From Gymnorhina tibicen (taxonomy: Eukaryota; Chordata; Aves; Passeriformes; Artamidae): DNA of 64,000 bases. The stretch is taken from contig VXAZ01006882.1 of the NCBI GenBank assembly GCA_013399875.1, forward strand, positions 186,001-250,000, written 5' to 3'. The translations under genes were made by a program, and so were the position numbers. This document shows, piece after piece, positions 28,391 to 42,500 of the stretch; position 1 is the first letter of the stretch; every line of letters begins with the position of its first letter. The notes under the pieces were generated by a model, which saw only the letters and a program-made list of their open reading frames with translations, did not search any database and had not been told where the DNA came from.

Positions 28391-30054
28391 AAAAATAAAT
28401 TGAGTGAAGTTTTATTCTTTGTTTATATGAGAACCTGTGAATCAAGTCACCATGATGGAAGAAGCTCAGTATCATAAAGAATGAAGCTCTTTATTTCAAT
28501 GGTTACAACTTTAGGAGGACCTACCTGATCCAGTCCAGCTCCAGCTGGGATACACAGAACATGTGACAGCCAACTCAGGTGTCTTTCCTAGGTGACCTAG
28601 CCTAGAGGCTTCAGTTCCTTGTCATCTGAAGGCTAGCAAATAATTTGCTGAAGCATCACCAGAAATACATGTCTCCACGGTTTTGCAATTATGCTGTACT
28701 GTTTTACCTTGTAGAAGATAAGTTTTCGTACTGTCCAAATCCTTAGACTGCATTAAAAGCTCTACCTACTGCACAAATATTTTAGGTAAGTAATTTATCC
28801 AGCTGGATTCTTTTCCTCTCCTCTGCAAATGCTGTTTCTAATGGTTGGTTTTAGAATGGCCACAGAAATGATATTGCAGAAATCAGAGGCTGTCAGTGTG
28901 AAATCAACATGCAAATGCAGCATAAGACTTAAGGACAACATCAGTGTCAAGCACAGTTAAATGTTCTAAACTTGGTTTCCTGGCAAAATATTTTTTCATA
29001 CACAGCATCTGCTAATATTTAGAGCTTACAATATGCTGGAAATACTATATACTTCATCAGTGTTAGCCAACAGCTTTTCATCACCTTTACCACTATTCCC
29101 ATTGACAGATGCAGAGTGAAATACAGAGGGACATTAGCAAAATTACTAACAGTCACACTGTGCTCCCACAACCAAAACTCTGATTTTTTAAATTCCAGCT
29201 TGGCACTTCCACTATGACACAAGGTTGTTTCTCTTACAGTAGATCATCTTCAAAGACTTTTTTTATGTCAGCAATGTGAAGCAAAAAAGTGCTTTCAGAA
29301 AACAGGAACTGATGAGATGTAAACAATGACGAGAACACATCTGAGAACATATCTAAAGAGACCACACTACAGACATTTACATTCATTCTCAGAATAAGGT
29401 TATTCACTTTCCTCCCACCCACATTTTGATTAGGCCAATTCTGCCTTCATTTGTACATATATCTTTTCTGTCTTTAAACAAATATTTGGTGTCATTGTTA
29501 GAGCAAAGTAAACAGAACTCTGTCAGGGATATCTATTAGAATTGCTTTTTGTTTCTTCAGTTTGGAATTTGAACAGCATGTTTAAAGAAGACAGCTCCAG
29601 GAGAGTTTTACAAACACTGACATTTTAAACAGTGAAGACTGTTTACCTGAAGACTCCAGGGCCTCTTAAATCATAAAATCTCCCCATTCAGCTCAATGGA
29701 CTGTGGGAACAACTGGATGTTCTGTGACTTCTACCCACCTTGAACACAGCAGAAGAAACCAAGTAGCTGAAGGCAGAAGCACAAGAATATAGGGAAATGC
29801 TCAGGTATCCTTGACCATGATTACAAGATTGCATACCAGCAGTTGAAATGTGCTGATTTTAGATCTTTTTAACCAAAAAAACCCACCCTTTGAAATTTTT
29901 AAAATACAGTTCCTTTGAACTGAAAATAGTATCTCTCCTAAGAATAATCATACTCATAAGCATTTCTGCTAGCCTAGGTAACATAGACAGGATTCCACTT
30001 TCTTGATACTCTTGAAGAATTCACGGTCCTTTGAACATTCTTTCTGTGCTCAAC
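28391..30054. other. Intronic spacer, no gene seen
   Basis: No gene, exon or repeat with clear limits was recognised. Confidence 0.5.
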
Positions 30055-30588
30055 ACATGATGTTGTAGTCCCCGAGCCACCAGCTGGGATGGCTGGGGAA
30101 CCAGGGGGCTCAGCAGCTCAGTGGTGGGTGAATTCAGAGATCTAACACCACCCACAAGACAGCTGGCCAGGATCCCCTCACCTGGTCTTGTGACCTGTGT
30201 GAGGAGGGTCCCCCTGGTTGGTCAGCAGCCAGACGGTCACTCTAACCTTGGGTCACACCACATTGGCCCTCAGCTGTTGTCCCTCCCCTGTCTGTGTCCG
30301 TTGATAAAGAACTTGGCGGGCGGAGCCCGTCCTCTTGCTACCTGGCCAGCCTGCGTGCCGGTCAGAATAAACATCGGATCCCTCGCAAGAGCCATCTCTG
30401 GACTCTTTACTTCTCATACCGCCAGAGCTAGCAGGCTCTGTGTGGGCTTGGCCGCGTGCCTCCATCGCACGGGTGAGAGAGAAGCTGTATGCGAGGTGCC
30501 CGGACACCGCCAGGAGTTCCTGAGCCAGGAATTCTTAGGGAAAAGCAACAGTTTCCTCCACCAGCCAGGCCACACAGCGACAACATGA
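30055..30588 (+). mobile_element. Solo LTR (522 bp) with 6-bp TSD, class II type
   Basis: The LTR is 30,061-30,582, opening TGTTGTAGTC and closing CAGCGACA, flanked by ACATGA at 30,055-30,060 and 30,583-30,588. A 6-bp duplication fits class II (beta/alpha-like) retroviral integrases. An AATAAA signal lies at 30,366-30,371 and a TATA-like GATAAAG about 65 bases before it, both on the plus strand, which sets the direction. It is unrelated in sequence to the 522-bp LTR at 13.1 kb; the equal length is a coincidence. The 155-codon ORF inside it is not a gene. Confidence 0.92.
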
Positions 30589-33500
30589 AGCAAAATATAG
30601 GGAGCAAAATTTGTCAATAACAACGCCAAGTATCAATGCCTGTCATAAATCAATGTATTTAGAGCTACTCACCACATACACATTTAACTTTGATTTCACC
30701 AGGAGAGCTCTAGAGTCTTACCGGCCGATAACTTGCACACAATCTTGTCTGAATATTATATGTTCTTCCCAATATTCAGGTCATTCTTAGAAACTACTTT
30801 TTCAAAAACTCAAGAGAATCAGGGAAGATAAGGGTGACACACTTCAGCTGGCCTCCTTATTTCTGTCTCTAACAAAGATATATATTTGCATGAAGTCTTG
30901 GATCCAGGTTCACAACTGATGCCAAGCAGGGACTTGGAAGTCAACACAACCAAGAACACACGTGGCTCGTTTTCCTAATTCAGCCTCATGTTTGTTTTGA
31001 GTTGTTTGACACTGACACGTTCAGAACAGAATATAGAATATTATTTAGTGTATCCTTGCATATCTTGGCATTGTACATTACAGTACTGACATTGGCCAGC
31101 ATAGAGCAAATAGGAATCGTCACCGTTTTTTGTACAGGACCACAGTTCTACTCATTACAAAACACGTCACCATGATGTAATGGGTCATTTAAATCTATTC
31201 AAGGCCAAACAATCTCTCAGTATTATTTACCTGAGCAACTCCCCAGAGCTGCTATATGTAAGCCCCTCTAAATTTAGTAACTACAAGCAGAGACAAATTT
31301 ATCTCTGGACAGATCTAAATAACATACCCAGTGTATGAGCCTGGCATTAGTACAGGTCCCAAACCCCAAAATAGACTAAGAGGGAGCCACCTCACAGCTT
31401 GGACACTGTAAACTACCCCTCCCTGCTTCTGTGCTCAGTAAAAACTGTTAGGATGGTACATACAGAAAAAGCAAGAGCAAGATACACAAATAATACAAAG
31501 AATGCCAGATTACAAAGAGCCAGAATACAAAGAATGTTCAACTTTTCATATACCTAATATCTAAAATGTTAAAACATTTACTGATTTCTCATGTGGTTTA
31601 AACCAGAATTTTGACTAGAGGAGGTACATTTCTTTAGTCATTCTGCACAACCTTGACCATCAACCTATGGCTCATATATGTTGAACTGCATTCATAAGAT
31701 CTAACTGAATATAAAACTATCAGCTTCAATAATTTTGTATTCAGAAGTATTTTTCAAAAGTTGCAGTTCCCATTTTTCAGTGCCTCTTTAAAGGTCAGAA
31801 TGAAAAGGAAAGGGATCATTCATACAAAAAAGGAAAAATAAATTGCATATAGTTTGGAAAAAAACATGTCGGTCTTGATCTTGTCAGATTTCTTTGAATG
31901 CAAAGTTACCTACATTGTCTAAGACATTTTCATGTCAGATTAGACATACAAGAGCTGTGTGAATAATTGTATTTTGACAGCAACAGTACTGTCTTCTTAA
32001 TGAACCTATTAAAAATGGAAGTGTTCAAATCACCCTCTGCTTTTAATACTTTGATTCCAAAAATAAGAGCAGAAGTACCCACCTGGATTTTAAGAAGAAA
32101 AGAAAAATTGTACAGGATTAAAAAGAGCTCAATATTGGCAATAATATTTTGCTAACATCCAAGTGTCAAAGTTTTAACATATGCTGGACTGGCCTGAATG
32201 TGAATCCTGATTTTCTCACTGGATTTTTCCCTTGTTCAGGAAGAACTCTTGCTGCTGGGAGGAGATGGACAAGACTTCTGACCCCTGCTCCTGCACTTGC
32301 TTAAAAGGGAGGGCAAAGGCCGCACAGAAGGAAAAAGGTTTTAAGCTTTCAGTGGAAGGGCAGATGTAGGTTGGAATTTAGCTGGAGGGAGGGAAAAGAG
32401 ACTGGAAAGAAAAAAAAAGACTAATTCAATCCGCTCACAGCTCTTCTACAAATGCTGAGTTATGTGAAACTCATTTGCAAGGCTTTAAGGATTAAAGTTC
32501 TTGCTGGAATACTGTATTGGCACTTGTACTAAAAATAAATAAAATAGCTTTTCCATTCCCATAAACATCTATTGCACCTCTCCAGTCAGTCTAACTCTCA
32601 AGCTCATCCACTGTAAATTCAACCTTACTCTCAGCTGCCAAAAGTGCTGTACAGTTTTCACTGCATTCCCCAGGACACAGACTTTCTTTTGACCTTCAGA
32701 CCTGCAGTCAAGTTCATCTTTTATCATTCTTCCTCTAGGGTAAGTAGATACATCTCCCTAAGAGATATGACTCTCTGCTGCTCCCCATTTTCCCCTATAA
32801 ACAGGACTGCTGAAAACCTTGCTGCTCTAGTTTGCAACTATTGCTGAACTTTGATAGTTTTTAAAAAAAGGAACAGAAGATGCCCAGTAGCTATAGATGC
32901 AGGATCAGAAAACGTTTCCTAGGGTTTATCAAAAGAGGAGGACAGGACTGAAAGGTTCCTCTTTCTACTTCTGGTGTGAGTTTACATGAACCATTCACTG
33001 CACTCACGTTGTGCAGGCGCTGGAGTTCAATATCCTGTCGTGCAGCAGGTGGTGGGATGACTCTTCACAGACTCATTACTGTCCCACAATACCAGGGGCT
33101 TTTTTCTAGTCCCACTCACCACTAAACAGGAGAGAGACAACAGACTTTGCTTTGAGCGACCCTCCGAGCCCCATTAACAAAGATGCACAGCACATGGAAT
33201 TTAAGCTGGCACTTCAAAATAGTGGTCAAAAAGAAAGTTCCTTCTTATTCACCTGGAAGATATGTGCTAAGTTTCTGTATTTATAGGTAATTGTGATGGC
33301 TTAAAACATGAACCAGCTGTTTGGAGGCTCAGTGAGGGAACTATGGTTGCTGTTCACTCTCATTTTGAACACTAGCTTGTGTCCAAAATTTCAAGGGCTG
33401 CAAGGCTTAAATTTCTGGCCACACAACATACAAGAAAGAAAGTTCAGAAGAAAAAAATCTGTTTTCTTTATAAACAATGGTAGTTATCATAGCCAGCACA

Positions 33501-36500
33501 ACATTATTAACAAATATAACACAATAAAATTATTCCATGTGTCTGAAACATGCCTGTTTATGTATTTTACATGTATCTAGATAGCTAAAGAAATACAGAA
33601 AGCAAAAACAATGCTGTATGGTTCTCCTTCTGTCAAATTACTGTATTAAAGAAATTACATATTTTCACATTCACAAACAGCACTGGTCTTATCTTCTTGC
33701 TAGCATGTAAAGTAATATAATCACTACTGAACCTAAGAGGAGAGGGAAATTAGTGCATTTAGTAATAATTAAAGCATTGATATCCTTCACTGACTACAAG
33801 TCAGGAGAAGAATTTCACAGACTATTGTTCAGTATTGTGACACAACAGCATGACACCTTCACTTGGACTGAAGAAGGAACATTGTTGTTTATATATTTTC
33901 CTTACAAGGCCAACCAATACAGAGATTTGCAAAATGTCCCAGAAGGAATCCTTCTGAAGAAAACTTCATTAAATACTTAATTTCTTGCACATGGTCTAAT
34001 ATTTGACTGCTTTCTTAATGGTTAGAAAAGAAAAAGAGGAAAAAAAAGGGCAAAAGAGAAGGCTCACTAGTAGTGAAATCCCTCCTTGAAATTATAAGCA
34101 GCAAGCTGATTTTTAATTAATTCTGGCCCAAAAACTACTGTATTCATGACTGATCACAAATCCTCATTTTAAAGACTGGCCATTAAGTTATTCTTGAGGG
34201 AGAAATCCAATATTGTTAAAATATCTTAGAGAAATCTGTTTAGATGTATTTTGACTTTGTTATGACAATAGTGACCATAACCCTTGCCTTGACATGAAGG
34301 AATGTGTGTATCTCACAGGAAAGTTGCAACCTTTTGCACCTAACCCCATCAAAAAATCTCAATCTCAGCACAACTGTGTTGTCATAAGAAGCTTCACCAG
34401 AAACATAAGTGATACAACAGACAGGGCTGGGAATTAGCAGGAAGCATTTCTATCTCAGTCCATCCTGAGCTATCAGGGGCTCTGATGACTTAGCCTTTCT
34501 TTCAGATGAGATAAAAACCAGAGGTCCTAGCATCTGGTGGCCATTACAAAGCTAGAGATACTGGAGTTTAATTAGACATTGAATCCTGGTCATATTCCAA
34601 GACAAACAATTATATTCAGCCTTCCTAAAAAATTCCTTACTGTTTCAGAGAAAATCATATATTCTTCTAGCCACCCAAAGGTGCTGTGCAATGTTTATTG
34701 GCATGCTGCAAAACAAAACACTAATACTGCAGGAATACACTGCACTCCACAATGAAAAAACACTTGTTTTATCTGCTGTCTGATAATGGCTACATTAGGT
34801 TTTGCCAACAGCATAACTACCCTGAACCCCCATTCTCCAGAGTGATGGAATCTGGACAGGCTGCACACCCTGCAGTGAGACCTACAGAAACAGTTTACAC
34901 GGATGAAATCCTTTAGAGTTGCTGGAGTATCATTGCAAGGAAAGAATAGGTGCCCAGCTGTACCGCGTCCCATCCTTCTGCAGATCTCCCATGTACACCC
35001 ACGTGCCGGTTTACAACAATGTGCACACTGTGAAAAACAATCTTTGTGTCAGAGGTGAGCACTGACATTCCTTATGACAGTCAGTCATCTGACTTTGGAG
35101 CTCACAAAATTACCCCTCTTACCATCCTCTTTTGGCCATAAATGAACTCAGGTTATTAAGAGGTATTCTCCAAGGCACGCCTCACTTAAATGGATAAATT
35201 AGCTCCAAAACTAGATTGGCTAAATATCCTCTCCTCCTTTAACCTTCTTCCAGAGATCAAAAGTGTCAGTGAGAGGTACTGAATAACTCATCTGGACATG
35301 ATGTCAAATTTACCCCGAAAACTCTTTCCACCTGCTGTTACTGTTCTTTGAGATTCCCAGGAGGTTAAAACTAAGCAATAGCTGTATATAAACATACACC
35401 CACATGGATTTTTACTTGAATCAAGTATAATAGCTTTGGATACTCTAATGTTAGTCTGACCCAAGGATTACAACCCTGATTAATTTCTGTATTTGTAGAT
35501 AAATGTTCTTAGAGTGAAAAACGAGATGTCTTTTCTGGCTGGGGCAGATTTTCCCTCAGTATATGAAATAATTTGATGTTTTCTGGAAGAGTAATGTTTC
35601 TGCTGCTGCAAGGAAGAGAAGAGAATGATCCTTTTGGATTGCTGATCATTGACTCAAAAGATTTATGATCTGAGCTATCACATCAACAATCAGCTTAAGA
35701 ATAAAATCCTGTTGCATAAAGGTTCCTTTTTTATGGCCCCTATTTACACGGGAGCAGCATAAAGCACAGCTGTGCTCTGAGCTCACCATCCTGCCACAAG
35801 ACTGAGAAAGAACAGTTTTGGGAGCGATGACAATTGTTTCCAAGACTTTCCTCAGCCAGATGATTACCAACACCTTCCTACTGCAGTAAGTGATTTTAAA
35901 TTAAAATCAGTCCTGAAACTCCACTTCTATACCCATGAACAACATTTAGCTCAGGTATTCTCTAGGTTTCTAGATGCAGAGGAGCTGCCATCCTTAACCA
36001 GAATGAGTATCAGAGGAAGTTGTGTGTACACAGCTTCTTAAACAGCAGCAGCACAATTCTACAGTCGGTGTGATGAGACTGCCCCTTGCTGAGCAATATT
36101 TTCCCAGGATTTCTTTAGGTTTTGCACATATCTGGCAGGTTGCAAATCTTTTGAAGTAGGGATTGTATTTCAACTCTGATTTTTCATTTATGAGAGCACA
36201 GTAGGGTCAGATGTGGTGACCTGAGTTCACAGGTTGGAGCACTGCAGACCTAGATAAAAGTGGGAGAAAATTCACAGCTTCACAAAGTTGTGAGTTGCAG
36301 AGAAAAAAGTATTCCATGTGCACATGGAGATACTTATATCTCACAGATTTTTAACAAAGCTGATATAAGTACTATCTGAAGAGAATTTTTGAAAAGTAAA
36401 ACCTGAATAAGACTGCATGCTCTGGACTTCTGGTAAGTGCTAGATTTCCTTCCTCTAACCACAAGAAAAACAATTCAAAGCTATCTATACTCCCACATTC

Positions 36501-39500
36501 ATCACACAGACAAACTTCTGCTGTGACAGGCACAAGACCTACACTTCCAGTGGGAGAAATGCTATCAGAGCTAAAAATTCAGCTGTGAACTGATCCAAAC
36601 ATTAAGTTCCTAACCTCCCCCCCCATGAGACAAACAGCAACTTCACACTGCAGAGCAGGGGTTGTACATTGTACACCCTGACACCCTGCAGACTCCTTTG
36701 TGGTACGGAATACATTAATAAGGGCAAAAGGTTATTTTCCAGCTAAGTTTGTAAATTAAATTCTATAGAAAACCAAACAAAAGGTTACACAAGTGTTCGT
36801 TTATCTACGAGCAGTGAGCTCAAAAGAAAATATTTCATTTCAGATTTTGCCAAGGTGCCCTAACAATGGCAGCTTATACACCACAGGTACTCTGCAAACA
36901 AGGCTAAATTAATTAATATTAAGTTTCAGCCAAATGTATAACCTGAGAAAGGTTTCAAATTAGTTTTTTCACTAAATTAATTTCAGCTAATTCCTTTGAT
37001 AAAAACCAGTACGGAAAGAGTAACTGAATGAAAGAAAATACCTTATTTGATTACTTTTAAAGCACACAGGCTTGCAGAGTGGTGTAAATGGGACATAAAG
37101 AATGAATTAAGATGTTACCTAATTTATTTAGTTAGATAATTCATCTTGTCTTAAGATATAAGTTGTCCAACTTATTGGGATTTAAACCAGCTACTGAAAT
37201 ATTCTCTGTCTCACACTGAAGAAAACACCGTGTGCTTGTAAAAGTCTGCACCGCATCACACTCTGAACTGCCAAAAGGACACAGCACAGGCTTGCTGAGG
37301 ACCCGTCAGTACCAGCTGCCCTCCATCCTCCCTCCAGACACACGCACCCACACGGGCCAGGCACAGCCTCTTGCTAGGAAATGGCAACAGCAAACAAGAT
37401 TCCTGGCACCTGGCAGGCTTCTCTGCTGGAGTTTCTCACTCCATTTCACAGCCTCTCTCCTCCCACTCCAGCTCATCCAAAGACACAGCAAATTAAAAAC
37501 ATTATTTAGAAAAGGTGCAATCAATTACTGTCTTTTAAAAGCTGAACTTTGTTCTGAACACTTAACTGTGTCCAGTGTGCATCAAACATGACATAACCAA
37601 CACAGCAGATCCCGCAGGCCAGAAAGTATGATTTATATTTTTTTTTTTCCTGCTCTCCAAACTAGACCTTTCTAAACAGATCTCCATCCAGCTTGTCAGA
37701 TATCCTGACTCAAACAGGTCCAGGTGCCAATTGCTTCATACAAAGATGCAGGAAACCACACAGCTGACAGGTCTGAGATAATCCAGTCTCAGGAAAACCA
37801 TCTCCTGATTTCCTCTTCTGATTTCCTCATCAGTGCTTAAGTCAAACATCCAGATGTTACATGACAGGTCCCTACAGGCAGGTACCTGACCTAAAAGCTT
37901 TGGAAGAAACCCTGATGCTTTTAAGACAATTTTGTTTTCTCCTGGTTTCCTCAACTAAGCTTTAGGGATAGAAACTGGTATTTTATTTTATATATTAAAA
38001 AAATAGCATGTGCTACTGTTAAAACAATAGCTTTCTAAAGCTAAGAGAGTTAAAACACTAAATCCTTGGTGCTTTTAAACCCAACCCTCTTGTAATACTT
38101 CAAGGAAAAAATGTGGCATCACTTGTATCCCTGTGCAAAATACTATATTACTTTATGGTTTTGTTTACATTATGCCTTTATAATTTAAACAAAATAAAGT
38201 AACACTAACTTTGTTCTGTTTCTTTACACAAATGCTATATATAGTCTAACTTTTTATATAATACTAATTTCTAGCCAGACTCGTGGCACCTGAGTGGAAT
38301 ATATGTAAAGAAAAGAATGAGATTTAGGTAAAGTCTTCAGTTTTGTGAAATTAAAACTGAAATTCAAACTTGCATTCAGATCAATTTTTACAAAGTATGT
38401 ATTTTGTATATTATTATCATAATTCTCTATTCATACATATTAGAAGAGCTAGTAGATTAGTTAGGGAAATCAAGAAAGAAAAATACTTGCATCACCTTAG
38501 GAACTTGAGGAAAACACAAATAAGCACAACAACTCCCCACTAAATTTGTTTCAGTGTTACCAACAGTTATCCGCCTTGAGGCATACCTTCCCCTCTGAGA
38601 GCAGCTCTCTACCACAGTGACTTGAAAGAAAGGAAAAATACATGCAATTTTTGATAAACAGGCATGCAAACCTGTTTTGTTTGTAGCAGAATGATTATTT
38701 TACAGATAGCTACAAACATGGTCTGGAGCATTTAAGAAAGTTACACAAAGCCATTCTTCAAGCTATATTGATAATACAATCTAGGATTCCTTATGCCACA
38801 ACCAAGTCCTCATGCTTTATCTATACTATAAAATACTAGCTTCCTGCCCTAACCATAAAATATCTGATAAAAGTCAATATCCTGCTGCAGTGGCTATGAA
38901 CTGAGCAAGCACAGTAAATTTCACAACTCTGTCAAGTAATTGAATGAATTGTGGTGGTTTCATCTTACAGAGATAATCTGGTTCCAAACAGAATTTGAAT
39001 TCCTTTCCCATAGTAGTTTTATGATGAACTTACTCAATGGAAGCAGTTCAGCATTTCTGTGCAACTTTTTCAAGATACAAGTTGATACTGGTGCTACTTT
39101 AATACAGTGTGAGGTAACAGCTAAATAACCAAGCTTCAGATGCCGCTGACATTTGATATGTAAGGAAAATAAGGATTACTCATGCCAGACGCTAAATAAA
39201 ATTCCGAAAGAAAGTGAGGCCCCCAGTGACACACTATGTAAGGTGCAGACTAAATTCTCAGTGACCTCAGTTGAACACAGGAGCCAGAGTACACCTGACA
39301 GCAGTCAGCGCTTTTCAATCGTCTCTACCTTTCTCACAATTGCATCCACAGCTTTTAAGGCTCTTACAAAACACTTCTACTGCCTATCTAGAAAAGTGAA
39401 ATGAAAAAGGAAACAATATCTGCCCTTTGAAAATTAAAGAAAACTCACGACAATCTTCACAAAGACTAATCCTGCTTTTAATTTTTTAAAACAAAACCAT

Positions 39501-42500
39501 GCAGATAAAGAAGTGTTATAAATCTGAAATCTGTGAGCTGCTGGGTTGCAGAAGGGCCCCTCTAAACAAGTATGTCGTGGAGTTAGCCTGTACCTGTGTC
39601 TCGCTGCACATTCCTCTGGCAAAGGAATTTAGGCCTGAAACCTGGTACCCCTCTGCCCTCCTCTGAGTGAGCTCATAATACCGGAATGAAGAGGAGGGAA
39701 GTAACTTTCTCACTGGAATTTCTTTAATGGAAATCCTAAGAACACACCTTGATGAAACAGATGCTGGAAGTACTTTGCTTGGTTATTCACAAAGAATACT
39801 TATTATTATATATAGAAAACACAGAACTACTTCAGCAAAATTTATCTCTGCTAAATTCAATGTTATCATATAATCCAAATAAAATCTGTAGCCAGTGTCA
39901 CTGCACAAAGATGCCTGGGCTGACAGTCTTCTGTGCAAAGAAAACTGTAAAACAATCATTCCAGATGTGGACAGTAACTTACTAAACAATAAAAACTTCA
40001 ACTGAACAACCAAAAAAAAACCCTTGAAGTTGCCTTTTCATAGCCTTTATTTATTGCTATCCAAAATACTTGGTAAACACTTTGGTTTGTGATTCATAAA
40101 GTATCCTTGAATGGAGTTGAAAAGTTATAGTAGCACTGGAGATCCAATATAAACATTAATTAATTCTACTCTACCATTGCCAGACTGTAGTTAAGACTCA
40201 CTAGCTGGATTTTAATCCTTGCTCCTGTCTGAAAGATGTGCAGAACTTGGCTGGATAGCACAAACCTGAAAGATAAAAATCAAGCAGATTCTTTGGAAAC
40301 TTCACAGTCTCATGCTGGCCCATAGAAGAAAGTGCAATTGAATGGAGAGTCTTTAAGTAGCCATAATTAACTTTTTACAGTTTTGTGCCTTAGTGGTTAA
40401 AGGTTCAAGCCTTCAAGATCTCCAAAGGCAGATTGTCTGCCTTTTTCTTCATTTAGAGTCTCTTCATTTAGAGAGGAGCCTTAGGGCATACAAAGCACAT
40501 GGTGCAACTGTTCAAAGAAGCAAAACTCGATGCATGACTTGAGGCAAAGCTTTCTTCCCACATCCAGGACAGTAATACCAGTACTCAGCCTGGCCCCGTG
40601 CAAGGACATCTGCAAATCGCTCAGGGGTGAAAGACAAGACGGTAATGAAACCAGTGATTATGTATTTTAAAGGAAAAACTGCAACATGTTTCTTTGTATT
40701 ACATAAGGAAACAGTGTGAAATGAATGAAAGAGATGAACCCTAGAGAAGGGACAAAACAGATCAAATGTCGTTGCTGTAACTTCAACAGGCATGTTCGTT
40801 TCAGGATTCAACCTACCCTGCAACCCTGCACAATGGAGGGTCTGCAAACACATTTTGAATGGAAAACTTGTTCTGCCACGTTAAAAGCTGTTCTGCCCCA
40901 GCCCCTGGTTCATACAGTCTCAGAAGGGCAGCCTGTGCAAAACCTCCGGGGTGATTTTCCACAGACCCCTTGAGGTACGGGAGCCCCTCAGCTCCCTGAG
41001 ACTCTGCTGAAGGCTCCCAACACTCCACTCGCTCCAGGGCCAACACATTCACATGGAAATTGCTCCACTAAGAGATACAGGTCAAACCACAGTCTGGAGC
41101 TCACTCTAATTATCTAGGCAGATTTTGGTTTAATCCTAACAAGATTATACATTCACAGAGATTAAGGTTGTTAGAAGTACCACAGAGCAAACCATATAAT
41201 CACTACATTGAAGAGACCATTAACTATTCTGTTTATGGTCACCAACTCATTTAACTTTAAAACCTCTGTGGTATTCAAAGAGATTTTCCGTATCTATTTG
41301 TGGTAAAAGTAGGGTAAGGGTCTGACATTTACTTTGGTGACAAGAACACTTCACATTTGTTACAGGAGTAGTTTGAAAGCTTCTTCTTTTCATCACCATA
41401 TTAACGTATTTTCTCTATATTTTTTCTTACATATTACACCTTTTCAAGTCACAACAAAAAGCCAAGCACCATCTGTAGAAAGAGATTTCACAGGCTGTTT
41501 CCAGTTTAAGACAAAACTATTTTATTCGGTTAAAAATGCACTAGTTTTCCTTTGTAAAAATGATCATAAAGTTTACAAGAAGAGACAACTGTTAAAAAAC
41601 TGTGTTTCTGATGAATACAGATAGAAAACTTCTGCTAAATAGCAAGCAATGTGTTTGTGTTACACCTATTCCCCTAGTAGAGCAAAAAGCATATGCATTT
41701 CAAAAGTGCACCGGAAACAAAAGCACCTTACTCTTGGCACCCAGGGCTTACTAGAAATCACCTCAGTCATCCCACGAGACCAAGACTCAGCACACTTCTA
41801 TCACTTCTGGTAGTGAAGGCTCTAAATCTCAATTTTCTATGCAAAATGCTATATACACTGTGCAGTGCAGTACAGGACCTGCCAACCTCACCTTCCAGCC
41901 AAATCCACACTTCACATGAGCTGCACTTCATGGAGAAGGCATTTACAAAGATACATTCATTATACAGATAATGTTCCAACTTTTCAACCCCTCACACACA
42001 CTTTGATAATAGTCTAAAACTTCACAAGGGAGGCTGAAGCTGAAAGCCTACTGGCTCCTTTTATGGAGAAGTCTGAAGACTACTATAAATTCTTAATTTT
42101 CCAAGCTTGCTTTTTGCTCCTGCAGGCTATGTTCTTCCAGTTGAGTTACACCCTGCTTTGTGGATAGCTTTAATCATCAAAGTACAATACAATGATTCAC
42201 CTTCCTATTGTTTTGATGTGTTTCCACTACAGTAGTAGCAATAATTCCAAGTTGCTTTTAAAAAATTAAAAAAATATATATATTATACAGAGCAAGTGGT
42301 ATCTGCACAATCCTTCACAGCAGAAGTGTGATATAAGGAGAACTATTACAAGTTTAAAATGGTCCTGCTTCTCTTTGGGAAAGTCAAGCCATTATTCAGT
42401 GTGTCAATTAATCCATTTAACTTTGTTACAGTAATGATATGCGTTTATATATGCATTTCTAAAAAACCAACTTGACAGCTTACAAATTCTAAACAGACTT

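Noticed and set aside
30121..30588. 155-codon ORF
   Set aside because: It is contained in the class II solo LTR, with an antisense ORF over the same bases, and shows no protein motif.
40813..41052. 79-codon minus ORF in a GC-richer patch
   Set aside because: No recognisable family, no splice borders, and an overlapping plus ORF; conservation could not be judged.
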